64,000 nucleotides of DNA from Salipaludibacillus sp. CUR1 (GCF_021028955.1 NZ_JAIWPE010000095.1:62001-126000); one strand, 5' to 3'. Numbered from the stretch's first letter, positions 51,230-60,632 are shown. A program made the numbers and translations. The notes: generated by a model not told the origin, from the letters alone.

Positions 51230-52818
51230 ATGCGTTGACCCAATCAATCAGGTTTTGGGAAACCCTTCACCATTTAATTAACCGGGAAGGGATGAGACTT
51301 GTTCACCTTAATGAACGTGAAGAAACAGCCTGGATCGAAGATGACCGTCAAAAACCTTATCATTTGATTAGGCTGGCTCTAAAAAACTATGACTGGAGCA
51401 ACCAGCTGCAAAGGGATATAGAAAAAATTAAAGAAAGAGCACAGCAAGTGAGGAAGCGCCTTGGTTTAAGACAGGCTAACGTCACAAATGTTATCTTATC
51501 AGCTTATCTGCCTGTAGATGATTATGAACGGTACACGAATGAAGCACTTCCTTTTACGGCCGGCGGAAAGAAGCAGTTTCGCACCCTGATTCTCCCATTG
51601 GGTGATTTAAAGAACCGCTTCTTCCCTATTGCTACAGAGTGGAAACTTAAGGAAATGCCACCTTATTTGCCTGAAAGTTATATTGAAGACAGCGAGCAGG
51701 AAGAACATTTACTCAGGACACTTAAATACAATGTGAAACAATCGTTACGAAAACAGGAGGAAAAAGAAAAAGGCGTTTTTCTTTTCGGGAAGCCATATTT
51801 TACTTTCCTTTTATTAAGCATTATTTTAGTTATTTTTGGTCTTGTGGAAATGGCAGGCTCGACAACCAGTACTCTGAGTTTGATACAATTCGGTGCCAAG
51901 TTTGACCCTCTTATATTAGAAGGGGAATGGTGGCGGTTTTTCAGTGCGATGTTTTTACATATAGGTTTCTTGCATTTATTTATGAATTCCCTTGCTTTAT
52001 TTTACTTAGGAGGGGCAGTGGAACGAATCTTTGGAACGAGCCGTTTTATCATAATTTATTTTTTAGCAGGGTTTATAGGATCTGTTTCAAGTTTTGTATT
52101 TAATGATAATGTATCAGCAGGGGCGAGCGGCGCCATTTTTGGCTGTTTTGGGGCTCTCCTGTATTTTGGCCTGATTCATAAGCGTCTTTTTTTCCGTACG
52201 ATGGGGATGAATGTAATCGTTATTCTCGTTATTAATCTTGCCTTTGGTTTTTTAGTGCCGATGGTGGATAACGGCGCCCATATTGGGGGATTAATCGGCG
52301 GGTTTGCAGGTTCGGCTATAGTCGGGCTGCCTGGACAAAAAGGAGCCAGGTCTAAAATGCTTGCACTTCTGGCAGCGGTCACAGGTTCGGTCATTCTGCT
52401 GTTTGCCGGGTACACCCAGGATGCGGAATCGGAGAGGATATATGTCATTTACTACCAGATGGCCCGTGAAGCTGCAGAAGCTGGAGACTATGACACAGCT
52501 CTTCACTATCTTAATCAATTCGAAGAAGGCACTCAGTATATAACGGATGACAGAATCATGAGAGATGCAGCTTTTTTACTATCGTATACACAAATTCAAA
52601 CGGGAGAGATTGATGAAGCTAAAGGTAATCTTGAACAACTGGTCAACGATTATCCGGAGTTTCATGAAGCTCAATATAATCTCGCTTTAATTTACTATGA
52701 GGAAGGATCATACGAAGAAGCTTTAGAGAGGGTAGAACAGGCCCTGGAGGCCGATCCTGGCAATAATGACTACCAGGATCTAAAATCTGAACTTGAAGAT
52801 CTTAATCAATCATCCTGA
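51226..52818 (+). CDS. yqgP: Rhomboid intramembrane protease GluP (YqgP)
   Basis: A 530-residue protein of three parts: an N-terminal cytosolic domain (about 1-180), a rhomboid core with 6-7 helices, and a C-terminal TPR domain (about 400-530; YNLALIYYEEGSYEEALERV). The catalytic dyad is visible as S301 in GASGAIFG and H352 in NGAHIGG. In B. subtilis YqgP acts in membrane protein quality control. It overlaps the HAD gene by 4 bases and is translated in the same operon. Confidence 0.94.
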   Translation: MNALTQSIRFWETLHHLINREGMRLVHLNEREETAWIEDDRQKPYHLIRLALKNYDWSNQLQRDIEKIKERAQQVRKRLGLRQANVTNVILSAYLPVDDYERYTNEALPFTAGGKKQFRTLILPLGDLKNRFFPIATEWKLKEMPPYLPESYIEDSEQEEHLLRTLKYNVKQSLRKQEEKEKGVFLFGKPYFTFLLLSIILVIFGLVEMAGSTTSTLSLIQFGAKFDPLILEGEWWRFFSAMFLHIGFLHLFMNSLALFYLGGAVERIFGTSRFIIIYFLAGFIGSVSSFVFNDNVSAGASGAIFGCFGALLYFGLIHKRLFFRTMGMNVIVILVINLAFGFLVPMVDNGAHIGGLIGGFAGSAIVGLPGQKGARSKMLALLAAVTGSVILLFAGYTQDAESERIYVIYYQMAREAAEAGDYDTALHYLNQFEEGTQYITDDRIMRDAAFLLSYTQIQTGEIDEAKGNLEQLVNDYPEFHEAQYNLALIYYEEGSYEEALERVEQALEADPGNNDYQDLKSELEDLNQSS

Positions 52819-53723
52819 TCAGATGCAGGTTCTTCTTTTAGTATCATCTGCAGAAGCTGCTGACGGGACCCATCTTTTGTTTCATAAAGAACTAAAAGGT
52901 GGGTTCCTTCTTTATGAAGTAAAATATGAGGAATACTGTTGCCCTCGGGGGAGTAACTTTCCTCAGTAAATGTATTGATTCCTAAAATATAGTACCTGTA
53001 TAAGCCTTCCCATAAGCGTCCCAGTACGGCGAAAGTCTCTTTTTCTGTTAAACCTGGAAGGGGGGTATTTAAATAATCCGGTAAATCGAGCAGGGTAAAC
53101 AGGTGATAATCTTCTGCAGAAATCTGAAACTCTTCCAATAAGCCCTCCAGTACATAGCCCATTTGCTGGTCAATGATCGAATCCAAAATTTTCTTGCTCT
53201 GGGCATCTTCTTCAGTTTCCGCTTCTTTAAATGAATATAATGGAGTCAGCGGGGAATCAATCACATAAAGCTGGTCTTTACTCCATGTATGTTTGCTTTT
53301 ATAAATGTCTTCAGGGTAATGAAGTTCAGCATGATGAAATGTTACGGCATTATACCTTCCGCTGTCTTCACCTTCAAAAGTGCCCGCCTCTTCTATAAAC
53401 AGCTGATCTTTTAATGACTGTTTTCTCGCCCCTGCAAATACTCCATTGTCAAAGAGTATAGACATATCTTTCCTTAGAAAAGCAGGCTTATTTGTTTCAG
53501 AGGCGAACGACCATTTGAGTGTGTATTCGTCATCATCCTTTTTGCTTAGCAAGTCTAATTCAGTTTTGGCTTCCCTGAAAAAAACCTGCTCATCTTCAGG
53601 GAAAAAAATAAATACTTCATTCATAAATGGCCATTGGGAAAAGGATGTAAAAGAAAGAATGACGGCAGCCGTGAATGATAAGAAAAAAATTTTATAAAAA
53701 TGTTTGTTCATTTTTTTAAACAT
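52806..53723 (-). CDS. Uncharacterised exported protein, 305 residues
   Basis: A predicted secreted or membrane-anchored protein. The N-terminal hydrophobic segment (YKIFFLSFTAAVILSFTSFS) follows a basic start (MFKKMNKH). There is no cysteine for a lipobox. The rest is acidic, with alternating beta and helical patterns and no motif I can name. The start ATG follows AAGGAGGATAATTT. Its 3' end overlaps the 3' end of yqgP by 13 bases. Confidence 0.75.
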   Translation of the reverse strand: MFKKMNKHFYKIFFLSFTAAVILSFTSFSQWPFMNEVFIFFPEDEQVFFREAKTELDLLSKKDDDEYTLKWSFASETNKPAFLRKDMSILFDNGVFAGARKQSLKDQLFIEEAGTFEGEDSGRYNAVTFHHAELHYPEDIYKSKHTWSKDQLYVIDSPLTPLYSFKEAETEEDAQSKKILDSIIDQQMGYVLEGLLEEFQISAEDYHLFTLLDLPDYLNTPLPGLTEKETFAVLGRLWEGLYRYYILGINTFTEESYSPEGNSIPHILLHKEGTHLLVLYETKDGSRQQLLQMILKEEPASDQDD

Positions 53724-53836
53724 AAATTATCCTCCTTGCAGACAAGCACATCTATTTTTTTATATGCTTCAGGAGAATCATTTATGTCTTTCACCATTGG
53801 TGGTTCGGTATAATGATGGATTGTTTTTAGGGAAAT

Positions 53837-53870
53837 AAAAAGAGAACCCTTTGAGGGTCCTCGCTTTTTT
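53837..53870 (-). terminator. yueI terminator
   Basis: On the minus strand GAGGACCC pairs with GGGTTCTC around a short loop, followed by TTTTTATTT. Confidence 0.75.
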
Positions 53871-53873
53871 GAA

Positions 53874-54272
53874 TTAATCGCCCATATCATCCTTATAAAG
53901 ATCGTCAATGATAAACATATGATCTTCATTATTAACGGCTGAACGTTCTGATGCCAGAACAATCCCTAAAGGGGAATTTTGCCCATCATTCACAATAGTA
54001 AAAGGAATGGAATTTTTATTAGCTGCCTGGATATATTTACTGTAATACTGGTAATTAAGGCCCCCGTTAATAAATAAATGGGCGTCTTTTTTCGTTTGCA
54101 TCGTCTGTTCAGCTTTTGCATAAATTACTCTATGTCTGACTTGGGATTTAGTTAGTGCTAAATAAACTCTTTCTGAATACGTGCTTAAAAACAGTTTTTT
54201 CTCATCAGGCCGTATTTGGGGTGAGCCATAGATGCCTTGTTTAAGAATATCTTCTAATTTCTGTTGAGACAT
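53874..54272 (-). CDS. yueI: YueI family protein (DUF1694)
   Basis: A 132-residue cytosolic protein matching the DUF1694 pattern: LEDILKQGIYGSPQIRPDEK, FLSTYSERVYLALT, NGGLNYQYYSKYIQAANKN and FTIVNDGQNSPLGIVLASE. The function is unknown; the fold is reported to resemble L7Ae-like RNA-binding proteins in related families, which I treat as weak. The start follows AGAGGGAAC. Confidence 0.85.
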   Translation of the reverse strand: MSQQKLEDILKQGIYGSPQIRPDEKKLFLSTYSERVYLALTKSQVRHRVIYAKAEQTMQTKKDAHLFINGGLNYQYYSKYIQAANKNSIPFTIVNDGQNSPLGIVLASERSAVNNEDHMFIIDDLYKDDMGD

Positions 54273-54412
54273 AATTTGTTCCCTCTTTCTCTCTATTAGA
54301 CTTCCTGTATGTTCAAACAGTATATCAAGTGAAAACCCTTTCTATCAAATGAAATGACAGTCCTTAATTAACCTTTTAGGACATACATTAGAAATTAAGG
54401 AGGGTTTGTGCT

Positions 54413-54925
54413 ATGTTACAATTTTTTGGAGAAATATTTACCATTTTTTTAGCGTGCTTCATTATTGGTATGCTTCCGGCTGCAAAAGGGAGGTCCCCAT
54501 TCCCTGTGTTAATGGTTATTACAGGATGTATTTCAATACTTCCTTTAATATTCGGGTTGGTCATTGGAGCCGCATTTTTTTTCTGGCTCCCTGTGCTGTT
54601 ATTTAAGATTTTACTGTTTGTCATGTGTTTTGTGATAATTTTACTTCTTTTCAGTCTGCATCACCCGTCCTACGGATACCTTCCTTACAAGAAGCATATC
54701 CATTTAATCGTAATCGGGGTATTTTTTTTCCTGTTAGGGATGGAATTCGCCGCTTTTGGTTTTTCTGCCTGGTTTATTTTACTGCTTGTTCCTTTAGGAG
54801 TGGCTGGAATGATCGCTGGCTTCCTGTTAATGATTAAACTGTTTATTTCATTCAAATACGTTGCTTTTATTCATTTTCTGCCTCTTATCCTTTTATTATT
54901 ATTAGCCGTTCTAAAACTGTTATAA
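54413..54925 (+). CDS. Uncharacterised multi-pass membrane protein
   Basis: 170 residues, almost entirely hydrophobic, with five to six predicted helices and few charged loops (HHPSYGYLPYKKHIH being the longest). The start ATG follows AAGGAGGGTTTGTGCT. It precedes yqgQ by about 60 bases. I do not recognise the family; it may be a Bacillaceae-specific transport or signalling membrane protein, but nothing in it says which. Confidence 0.7.
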   Translation: MLQFFGEIFTIFLACFIIGMLPAAKGRSPFPVLMVITGCISILPLIFGLVIGAAFFFWLPVLLFKILLFVMCFVIILLLFSLHHPSYGYLPYKKHIHLIVIGVFFFLLGMEFAAFGFSAWFILLLVPLGVAGMIAGFLLMIKLFISFKYVAFIHFLPLILLLLLAVLKLL

Positions 54926-54983
54926 TAAGTAAAGCGGCCGGGAAAATTCCCTGTTAATGAATGAACGGTTAGGAGCCTTTAAT

Positions 54984-55178
54984 ATGACTTATTTTGAACT
55001 TATCCAGCATATAAGAACATACCGTGGATATATTTATACAGGCGATAAGGAAGCCGATCTGGACCTGATTGAAGAAGAAGTGCAGGAATTATATCGGCTT
55101 GGTCTGGTTGATGCCCGGTTTTACAGGGACGCAAAACTTGTCATAATAAAAGAACGGTCACACGGAAAAGACCAATAA
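54984..55178 (+). CDS. yqgQ: YqgQ family protein (DUF910)
   Basis: A 64-residue helical protein: TYFELIQHIRTYRGYIYTGD, DLIEEEVQELYRLGLV. It matches YqgQ, which lies immediately upstream of glcK in B. subtilis as it does here. The family has a three-helix fold with possible nucleic-acid binding, unproven. The ATG at 54984 follows TAGGAGCC; nine upstream codons in the frame are not conserved. Confidence 0.88.
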   Translation: MTYFELIQHIRTYRGYIYTGDKEADLDLIEEEVQELYRLGLVDARFYRDAKLVIIKERSHGKDQ

Positions 55179-55264
55179 ATGTTTAATAAATGTTCACCAC
55201 ATACAGGGTGGCGTGCAGGAAGCCATGGTACAATAGAGCCGTAGAAAAAGTTGAGAAGGATGAT

Positions 55265-56242
55265 ATGACAATGAAAAAACCTTTATTTATTGGTGTTGAT
55301 ATTGGCGGAACAACTGTAAAATTAGCTTTCATCACAGATGAAGGGAACATTACAGACAAATGGGAAATTACCACTAACCGAACAGACAATGGAAAATATA
55401 TTATTAAGGAAATCGCAGAATCAATTCACCACAGGGCTGAAGTTCTCGGCTTTACTCCTGAGCAACTGACTGCGGCGGGTGTCGGAGCACCAGGCTACAT
55501 AGATGTAGAGAATGGAGTAATTATTGAAGCAGTGAATTTAGGGTGGAAAAATTACGGAATAAAGAGCGAACTTGAAACACTGTTACATATACCGGTAATC
55601 GTGGATAATGACGCTAATTTAGCTGCTGGAGGAGAGAAATGGAAAGGGGCTGGCGAAGGAGCTGACAATCTGCTTGCGGTTACACTTGGTACTGGTGTTG
55701 GAGGAGGAATTATTGCCGGTGGTGAGATCATTCATGGCGAAAGCGGGTTAGCCGGGGAAATCGGGCATATAACTGCAGTTAAAAGCGAAGGTGCCCCGTG
55801 TAATTGCGGAAAAAAAGGCTGTCTTGAAACTGTGTCTTCTGCTACCGGAATTGCAAGACTCGGGCGAGAAGCTGCGGAAGAATCTAAAACAGGATATTTA
55901 AATGATGTTTTAACTGAATCAGGAACAGTGACGGCAAAAGACGTGTTTGACGGAGCTAAAAAAGGCGATGAAACAGCTCTTAAAGTAGTGAAAGAGTCAA
56001 GTACACATTTAGGTTTTGCACTGGCCAATCTTGCCAATGCCCTAAACCCTGAAACGATTGTCCTGGGAGGAGGCGTCTCCAAAGCCGGCTCCATTTTAAC
56101 TGATAATGTGATAGAAGCGTTTAAACAGTTCTCAATTCCGAAGATAGCAGCTGAGACAAACATAAACATTGCCACTCTTGGGAACGATGCCGGAGTCATA
56201 GGTGCAGCATGGCTGGCCAGACAAAAAACCACATCTTTATAA
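55265..56242 (+). CDS. glcK: Glucokinase, ROK family
   Basis: Phosphorylates glucose with ATP. 325 residues with the ROK layout: FIGVDIGGTTVKLAF (ATP phosphate), GVGAPGYIDVENGVIIEAVNLGWKNY (in pieces), the catalytic-type Asp in VDNDANLAAGGE, VTLGTGVGGGII, EIGHI and the zinc motif CNCGKKGCLET. The start at 55265 follows GAGAAGGATG; ATG 55271 is alternative. It follows yqgQ by 86 bases. Confidence 0.95.
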   Translation: MTMKKPLFIGVDIGGTTVKLAFITDEGNITDKWEITTNRTDNGKYIIKEIAESIHHRAEVLGFTPEQLTAAGVGAPGYIDVENGVIIEAVNLGWKNYGIKSELETLLHIPVIVDNDANLAAGGEKWKGAGEGADNLLAVTLGTGVGGGIIAGGEIIHGESGLAGEIGHITAVKSEGAPCNCGKKGCLETVSSATGIARLGREAAEESKTGYLNDVLTESGTVTAKDVFDGAKKGDETALKVVKESSTHLGFALANLANALNPETIVLGGGVSKAGSILTDNVIEAFKQFSIPKIAAETNINIATLGNDAGVIGAAWLARQKTTSL

Positions 56243-56323
56243 ATGTCAGGAGAGGATTGGAGCGGGTTTTCAATTCTCTCTTTATTTTATATACGATTGA
56301 TTTAATGAAGGGGTGTCTAGCTT

Positions 56324-57028
56324 ATGGGTTCTCCTATACCTGTTTTAAAAGCGTCAAACGTCCAATCGGACTTTCTGAGAAACATTGATTTTAAAGTGTC
56401 GGAAGGTGAGATCATTACTTTAATCGGTCCTTCCGGTGCAGGTAAAAGCAGCTTGCTTAAGCTATTAAACCGTCTTGCGGATCCTGAATCCGGCCAGATT
56501 TTTTTCTATAATAAAAATATAAAAGAATACAAAATTGAACAGCTTCGCAAACGGATAGGGATGGTTTTTCAGTCGTCGTCTTTGTTTGAAGGAACAGTAG
56601 AAGACAACTTAAAATTCGGGCCTTCCTTATTCAATGAATGGAAACATGAAGAGGGAGAAAAACTGTTGGAAATCGTGAAATTACCTTCTGACTTTCTGTC
56701 TAAAGACGTGAGAGAATTGTCTGGAGGGGAGCAGCAAAGAGTAGCATTCGCAAGAACCCTTGCCAACCGGCCTGAAGTCCTGCTGTTAGACGAAGTGACA
56801 AGTGCCCTTGATGTTAAAAACGTGGAAGTCATTGAACAATTTATAAAAGGTATTGTTTCCAGAGAAGTAAAAGCTGTTTTAATGGTAACTCATGATATAA
56901 AACAAGCGAAAAGGCTGGGAGACCGTACATTTTTCATGTGTAACAGGGAGATTGTGGAACAAGGTGATACAAGGCGTCTGTTGACTGACCCGCAAAGCAG
57001 ACGTCTTCAAGCGTTTTTAAAGGAGTGA
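56324..57028 (+). CDS. fetA: ABC ATPase, FetA/YbbL type
   Basis: A 234-residue single ABC domain. Walker A is GPSGAGKSS, the signature is LSGGEQQRVAFARTL and Walker B is VLLLDEV (the catalytic Glu is followed by Val instead of the usual Pro). That variation and the partner UPF0014 permease identify the FetAB/YbbLM type, implicated in iron export in E. coli. The start ATG has a GAAGGGG site about 12 bases upstream. Confidence 0.87.
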   Translation: MGSPIPVLKASNVQSDFLRNIDFKVSEGEIITLIGPSGAGKSSLLKLLNRLADPESGQIFFYNKNIKEYKIEQLRKRIGMVFQSSSLFEGTVEDNLKFGPSLFNEWKHEEGEKLLEIVKLPSDFLSKDVRELSGGEQQRVAFARTLANRPEVLLLDEVTSALDVKNVEVIEQFIKGIVSREVKAVLMVTHDIKQAKRLGDRTFFMCNREIVEQGDTRRLLTDPQSRRLQAFLKE

Positions 57029-57038
57029 ATAAAGTCTG

Positions 57039-57809
57039 ATGGCACCGGAAATTTCTAACCTGTCCATGTTTTTTCTAATATTTTTTGTTCTGATTCCAGT
57101 TTCTCTCTCTTACTTATATTCGTTAGGATTAAGTGGATCCATCCTTTGGTCTTCCTTCAGAGGGATCGTTCAGCTGTTTCTTATTGGTTATATTCTTACA
57201 TATTTATTTTCATTGGAGCCCCTGACTGGTATTACCATTATGCTGACTGTTATGATACTCGTCGCAGCTTTTCATGCAAGTAAAAAAGGGGCTGGCATTC
57301 CTTATGTCAGGCCCATCACCCTATGCATTATTGTTATTATTGAAATATTCGTGCTTGCGATTTGGCTCGGTTTTCAGATGATTTCATTTCAGCCTGATCA
57401 GGTTATTCCAATGAGCGGGATGGTGCTCGGCAACAGTATGGTGGCAATAGGGCTGGCATTGGAAAGAATGAAAAGTGAATTCAAAGAGGGAGAAGGTAAG
57501 ATTACGGCCGCCCTTGCTCTCGGGGCTAAACCGGAACAAGCTTCTAAAATACTTGTAAGGAAAATTGTTAAAGCTTCGATGATACCAAACGTGGATGGCC
57601 TTAAGACAATTGGCCTCGTTCAATTGCCTGGAATGATGACAGGCCTTATACTTGGAGGGGTGGCGCCTATTGAGGCCATAAGGTTTCAAATTGTTATATC
57701 ATTAAGCATATTCGCTTCAGTTTCTCTAAGCGCCATGTTCGTAACTATTATTTTTTACCGGTTTTTCTTTAATGAAAACCAGCAGATGATAAAGATTGAG
57801 GAAAATTAA
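57039..57809 (+). CDS. fetB: UPF0014 permease, FetB/YbbM type
   Basis: A 256-residue membrane protein with about seven helices. The family signature is visible: SLGLSGSILWSSFRGIVQLFLIG (in pieces), MSGMVLGNSMVAIGLALER and IPNVDGLKTIGLVQLPGMMTGLILGG (in pieces). It is the membrane partner of the ATPase before it. It starts at ATG 11 bases after AGGAGTG. The role in iron export is by family and not shown here. Confidence 0.88.
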   Translation: MAPEISNLSMFFLIFFVLIPVSLSYLYSLGLSGSILWSSFRGIVQLFLIGYILTYLFSLEPLTGITIMLTVMILVAAFHASKKGAGIPYVRPITLCIIVIIEIFVLAIWLGFQMISFQPDQVIPMSGMVLGNSMVAIGLALERMKSEFKEGEGKITAALALGAKPEQASKILVRKIVKASMIPNVDGLKTIGLVQLPGMMTGLILGGVAPIEAIRFQIVISLSIFASVSLSAMFVTIIFYRFFFNENQQMIKIEEN

Positions 57810-57824
57810 AGGAGTTTTTTAATT

Positions 57825-58376
57825 ATGAAAGAAAATAAGATTGTTCTATTGCTACCTTTCTCAGTTATGATAGGTTTATTTATTTTCGGTTATTTAAGCC
57901 TTGGCGGGACAGAGACAACCTCAAATGAGAATTTAAAAAACGCTGTCTCTATTCATATGGAAAAAGTGGAGGAAGACACGGTTAAAGTCGACTGGAAATG
58001 GAATGATTTTCCGGAAGACGGGCTTCATGGCAATGATTATATTGAACTTGTATTCGAGGACGGTAACAACGAAGTAATCCATTCGGAAACGACTCTTTCT
58101 CAAGGGGATGCTCATGTATATGAAGGAGAAGAGTGGTTTTTTTCAGCGGAAGGCGCAGTTGCTGTTTTTCCAAATGAAATGCAGGATAACAGAATGCTGG
58201 GACCAGCTGGAACTGTCACGTTTCAATTTTCCGAGCCTGTAACGGATGACGTTGTCGTGAGGTATTACCACACGTGGACTGAGCACGAATTGGCAGGGGA
58301 CGAGACCTCTCGTCTGAAGGATCATTTCGAAGAGGAGCAGATTCAAAGCTACTGGGTATTGGAAATTGAAGGATAA
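57825..58376 (+). CDS. Uncharacterised membrane-anchored protein
   Basis: 183 residues. An N-terminal helix (IVLLLPFSVMIGLFIFGYLS) is followed by an acidic, beta-rich extracytoplasmic domain (VSIHMEKVEEDTVKVDWKWN; TVTFQFSEPVTDDVVVRYYH). There is no lipobox cysteine. It lies 15 bases after fetB with an AAAGGAG site, so it is likely in the same operon and could be an accessory protein of the transporter. I do not recognise the family. Confidence 0.72.
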   Translation: MKENKIVLLLPFSVMIGLFIFGYLSLGGTETTSNENLKNAVSIHMEKVEEDTVKVDWKWNDFPEDGLHGNDYIELVFEDGNNEVIHSETTLSQGDAHVYEGEEWFFSAEGAVAVFPNEMQDNRMLGPAGTVTFQFSEPVTDDVVVRYYHTWTEHELAGDETSRLKDHFEEEQIQSYWVLEIEG

Positions 58377-58390
58377 GGAGGCACGCATTT

Positions 58391-59458
58391 ATGGTAAAAG
58401 GCCTCTCCTTTCAAAAAGGCATTATATTTATTGGGAGAAAATACGCAGCTTGTTCATACAATGACAATGGAATAGAGCGGCTGTGGATAAAACCGGTTAC
58501 TCCGAAAAATATGCTCTATACAGGAAAGTTAGTCTTTTTATCGATGCCTTTATGGTTTCATCTCATTTTAGGTGTTTTAGTTTTATTAATCACCCTTCCA
58601 TTTATTTTTAATCTTTTTGGAAGAACGCCGGGTGTCAGCCTCCCATGGTATGTGCTTGTTTATTTTCTGTTCGGGACTCATTTCTGGTTTCCTAAAGAAT
58701 TGAGGAAATACCACGGAGCCGAACACAAAGTTTTCAGTTATAAAGATAAAGTATCGGTCAGGCACCTTAAAGAGATTAAAAAGGCGAATATTACTAACCG
58801 TTATTGTTCTACAAACGTGATCATCCTTTTTTTTATACTCGCGGCTGCGCTCACATTATTATTCTTCCTGTATGGGGTGGAGTGGGGCGTCTCAGTGGAA
58901 AGGGCGACTTACGGAGCGCTGTTGATGCTCCCTTTTATGACTTACTGGCTTCACAGGACAAAAGAAACAATCGTCCATAAATGGCTCATTGCTTTGTCAG
59001 GCTATTTACAAAAACAGGTGACGACTTCTGAACCTGACGACCTGCATGTGAAGACCGCCATAAGGGCTTACCGGAAACTGGCATTAAAAGAGTTTCCGTA
59101 TAAAATCAGAAAAACAAGACGAAAGAGAGAGGTGAAACATATGGCTATTGCCGATATTACTATTATGCCGCTTGGTTCAGCATCTACAAGTGTATCTGAA
59201 GTAGTGACAGAGGTGCACCGGATGTTAAAAGAAACCAAGCTGCCTGTAACTTATGAACTCACACCTATGAGTACAATTATTGAGGGTGATATTAAGGATT
59301 TATATGAATTAATGAAAGAAATCCAGGAAGTCCCCTTTAAGCTGGGCCATAAGAGGGTAGCAACAAATATACGGATCGATGACAGAAGGGACAAACCTTC
59401 TTCCATGAAAGCAAAAATGGAGACGGTAAATAAAAATTTGGAGATAAATAAAGAATAA
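58391..59458 (+). CDS. DUF1385 membrane domain fused to a YqgV/MTH1187-type domain
   Basis: A single 355-codon frame joins two families. Residues 1-~235 are a DUF1385 (YqhQ-like) domain with helices and the family block RKYHGAEHKVFSYKDK. A basic linker follows (RKTRRKREVKH). Residues 251-355 are a complete MTH1187/YqgV thiamine-binding-like domain (MAIADITIMPLGSASTSVSE; VTYELTPMSTIIEGD). In B. subtilis YqgV is a separate ~102-residue protein. The whole frame has no stop between the parts. It starts after AAGGAGGCAC. Confidence 0.78.
   Translation: MVKGLSFQKGIIFIGRKYAACSYNDNGIERLWIKPVTPKNMLYTGKLVFLSMPLWFHLILGVLVLLITLPFIFNLFGRTPGVSLPWYVLVYFLFGTHFWFPKELRKYHGAEHKVFSYKDKVSVRHLKEIKKANITNRYCSTNVIILFFILAAALTLLFFLYGVEWGVSVERATYGALLMLPFMTYWLHRTKETIVHKWLIALSGYLQKQVTTSEPDDLHVKTAIRAYRKLALKEFPYKIRKTRRKREVKHMAIADITIMPLGSASTSVSEVVTEVHRMLKETKLPVTYELTPMSTIIEGDIKDLYELMKEIQEVPFKLGHKRVATNIRIDDRRDKPSSMKAKMETVNKNLEINKE
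59141..59458 (+). other. yqgV: Internal start giving a free YqgV-size protein
   Basis: Within the fused frame, the ATG at 59141 has its own good ribosome site (GAGAGGTG, 7 bases upstream). It would yield exactly a 105-residue YqgV-like protein, the length of stand-alone family members. Either the cell makes both a fusion and a free domain, or only the free form plus a separate DUF1385 product. The fusion may be a recent loss of the stop codon. Confidence 0.5.
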
Positions 59459-59460
59459 AT

Positions 59461-59498
59461 AAAAAAAACCTGTCCGGAGATCCGGACAGGTTTTTTTT
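59461..59498. terminator. Bidirectional terminator
   Basis: AAAACCTGTCCGGA/TCCGGACAGGTTTT with A and T runs; one of the strongest in the window. It serves convergent yqgV and yqgW. Confidence 0.95.
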
Positions 59499-59509
59499 AT
59501 AAACCCGGC

Positions 59510-59695
59510 TTAACCGACAGTTCCGCCGCCTCCGTAAAGAATGACAGCTAATAACGTACGGATAGAAAACCAGCCAAACACAGCTACTGAAACGGCCGCA
59601 AAGCCTACTCCAAAGAAGTTTTTGCGTTTTAATTCAACATACCCGCCAAGTAAAGATAAAATTGTGACTAACAGTGTGATGATCCCCAATATCAT
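59510..59695 (-). CDS. yqgW: DUF2759 small membrane protein YqgW
   Basis: 61 residues with two hydrophobic segments (ILGIITLLVTILSLLGGYVE and FFGVGFAAVSVAVFGWFSIR) and a glycine-rich end (YGGGGTVG). It matches YqgW by size, pattern and place. The function is unknown. The ATG at 59695 follows AAGGAGGTAAATGAG, an ideal ribosome site; the upstream part of the frame is not needed. Confidence 0.85.
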   Translation of the reverse strand: MILGIITLLVTILSLLGGYVELKRKNFFGVGFAAVSVAVFGWFSIRTLLAVILYGGGGTVG

Positions 59696-59915
59696 CTCAT
59701 TTACCTCCTTTAAATAAATACTGTGACAGTTTATGTAGTTTATTTTCATTTCTGCCACAGTATAACCTGATCTGCAAGCATAAGTTCATTCCTTATTTTA
59801 CTTTTTTTTTTCATTTTTGTCGAGCGAATGAATGAAAAATATATTCAGTTATAACTGCCTTTGAAAATTTTACTCTTTCCATAGTACAATAAAAGCAGAC
59901 AAGGAGGGGATAAAT

Positions 59916-60557
59916 ATGAAATGGAAACGATTATCTTTAGGTCCATTGCAAACAAACGGGTTTGTTATATATAACGAATCAAACAAGGCTTTAATGGTCG
60001 ACCCTGGAGGGGATGATGAGAAGCTGCTGAAATGGCTGCAAAGTGAGGGGCTTTCCGTAGCGGCTGTCATTTTAACTCATGCTCATTTTGATCATATTGG
60101 AGCTGTAGAAGCAGTCAGACAAACGTTTGATTGTCCGGTGTACATACATAGGGCTGAAGCAGAATGGCTTACAAAACCGGAACTGAACGGTTCGGGTCTT
60201 TTCATGGGAATAGAGCCGATTTCCTGCCGTCCGGCTGACTTTTATTATGAAAAAGAAGGTGCCGTGGAAATAGAAGGTTTTGAGTGCGAACTGTATGAAA
60301 CCCCGGGCCACTCCCCGGGAAGTGTGTCTTTTTATTTTCCGGACAATAAAGTCGTTTTTTCCGGCGATGTGCTTTTCAGGGGAGGAGTTGGGCGAACCGA
60401 TCTTCCAGGAGGGGACCAGGAAACACTTATGAATACGATTCATAATGTGATGCTGAATCTGCCGGATGATACAATTGTCGCCAATGGGCATGGCCCGGAA
60501 ACAACGATAGGTGAAGAAAAAGAAACAAATCCGTTTATCAACGGTTTTGGCTGGTAA
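59916..60557 (+). CDS. yqgX: MBL-fold metallohydrolase YqgX
   Basis: A 213-residue metallo-beta-lactamase-fold hydrolase close to glyoxalase II-like proteins. Metal ligands lie in THAHFDHIGAV (HxHxDH), TPGHSPGSVSF and FSGDVLFRGGVGRTDLPGG, with the final His in VANGHGPETT. The substrate is unknown; bacillithiol-conjugate hydrolysis is a possibility only. The start follows AAGGAGGGG. Confidence 0.93.
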   Translation: MKWKRLSLGPLQTNGFVIYNESNKALMVDPGGDDEKLLKWLQSEGLSVAAVILTHAHFDHIGAVEAVRQTFDCPVYIHRAEAEWLTKPELNGSGLFMGIEPISCRPADFYYEKEGAVEIEGFECELYETPGHSPGSVSFYFPDNKVVFSGDVLFRGGVGRTDLPGGDQETLMNTIHNVMLNLPDDTIVANGHGPETTIGEEKETNPFINGFGW

Positions 60558-60632
60558 GCTTCCTGTTTTTCTATGAATATTCCTAATTAAATGATTCACA
60601 ATAGGAATATAAAAGGAACAGGAGGCAGGATA

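Noticed and set aside
53724-53836. 29-codon minus-strand frame ahead of the exported protein gene
   Set aside because: No ribosome site and it overlaps the next start; it looks like a leader without a peptide.
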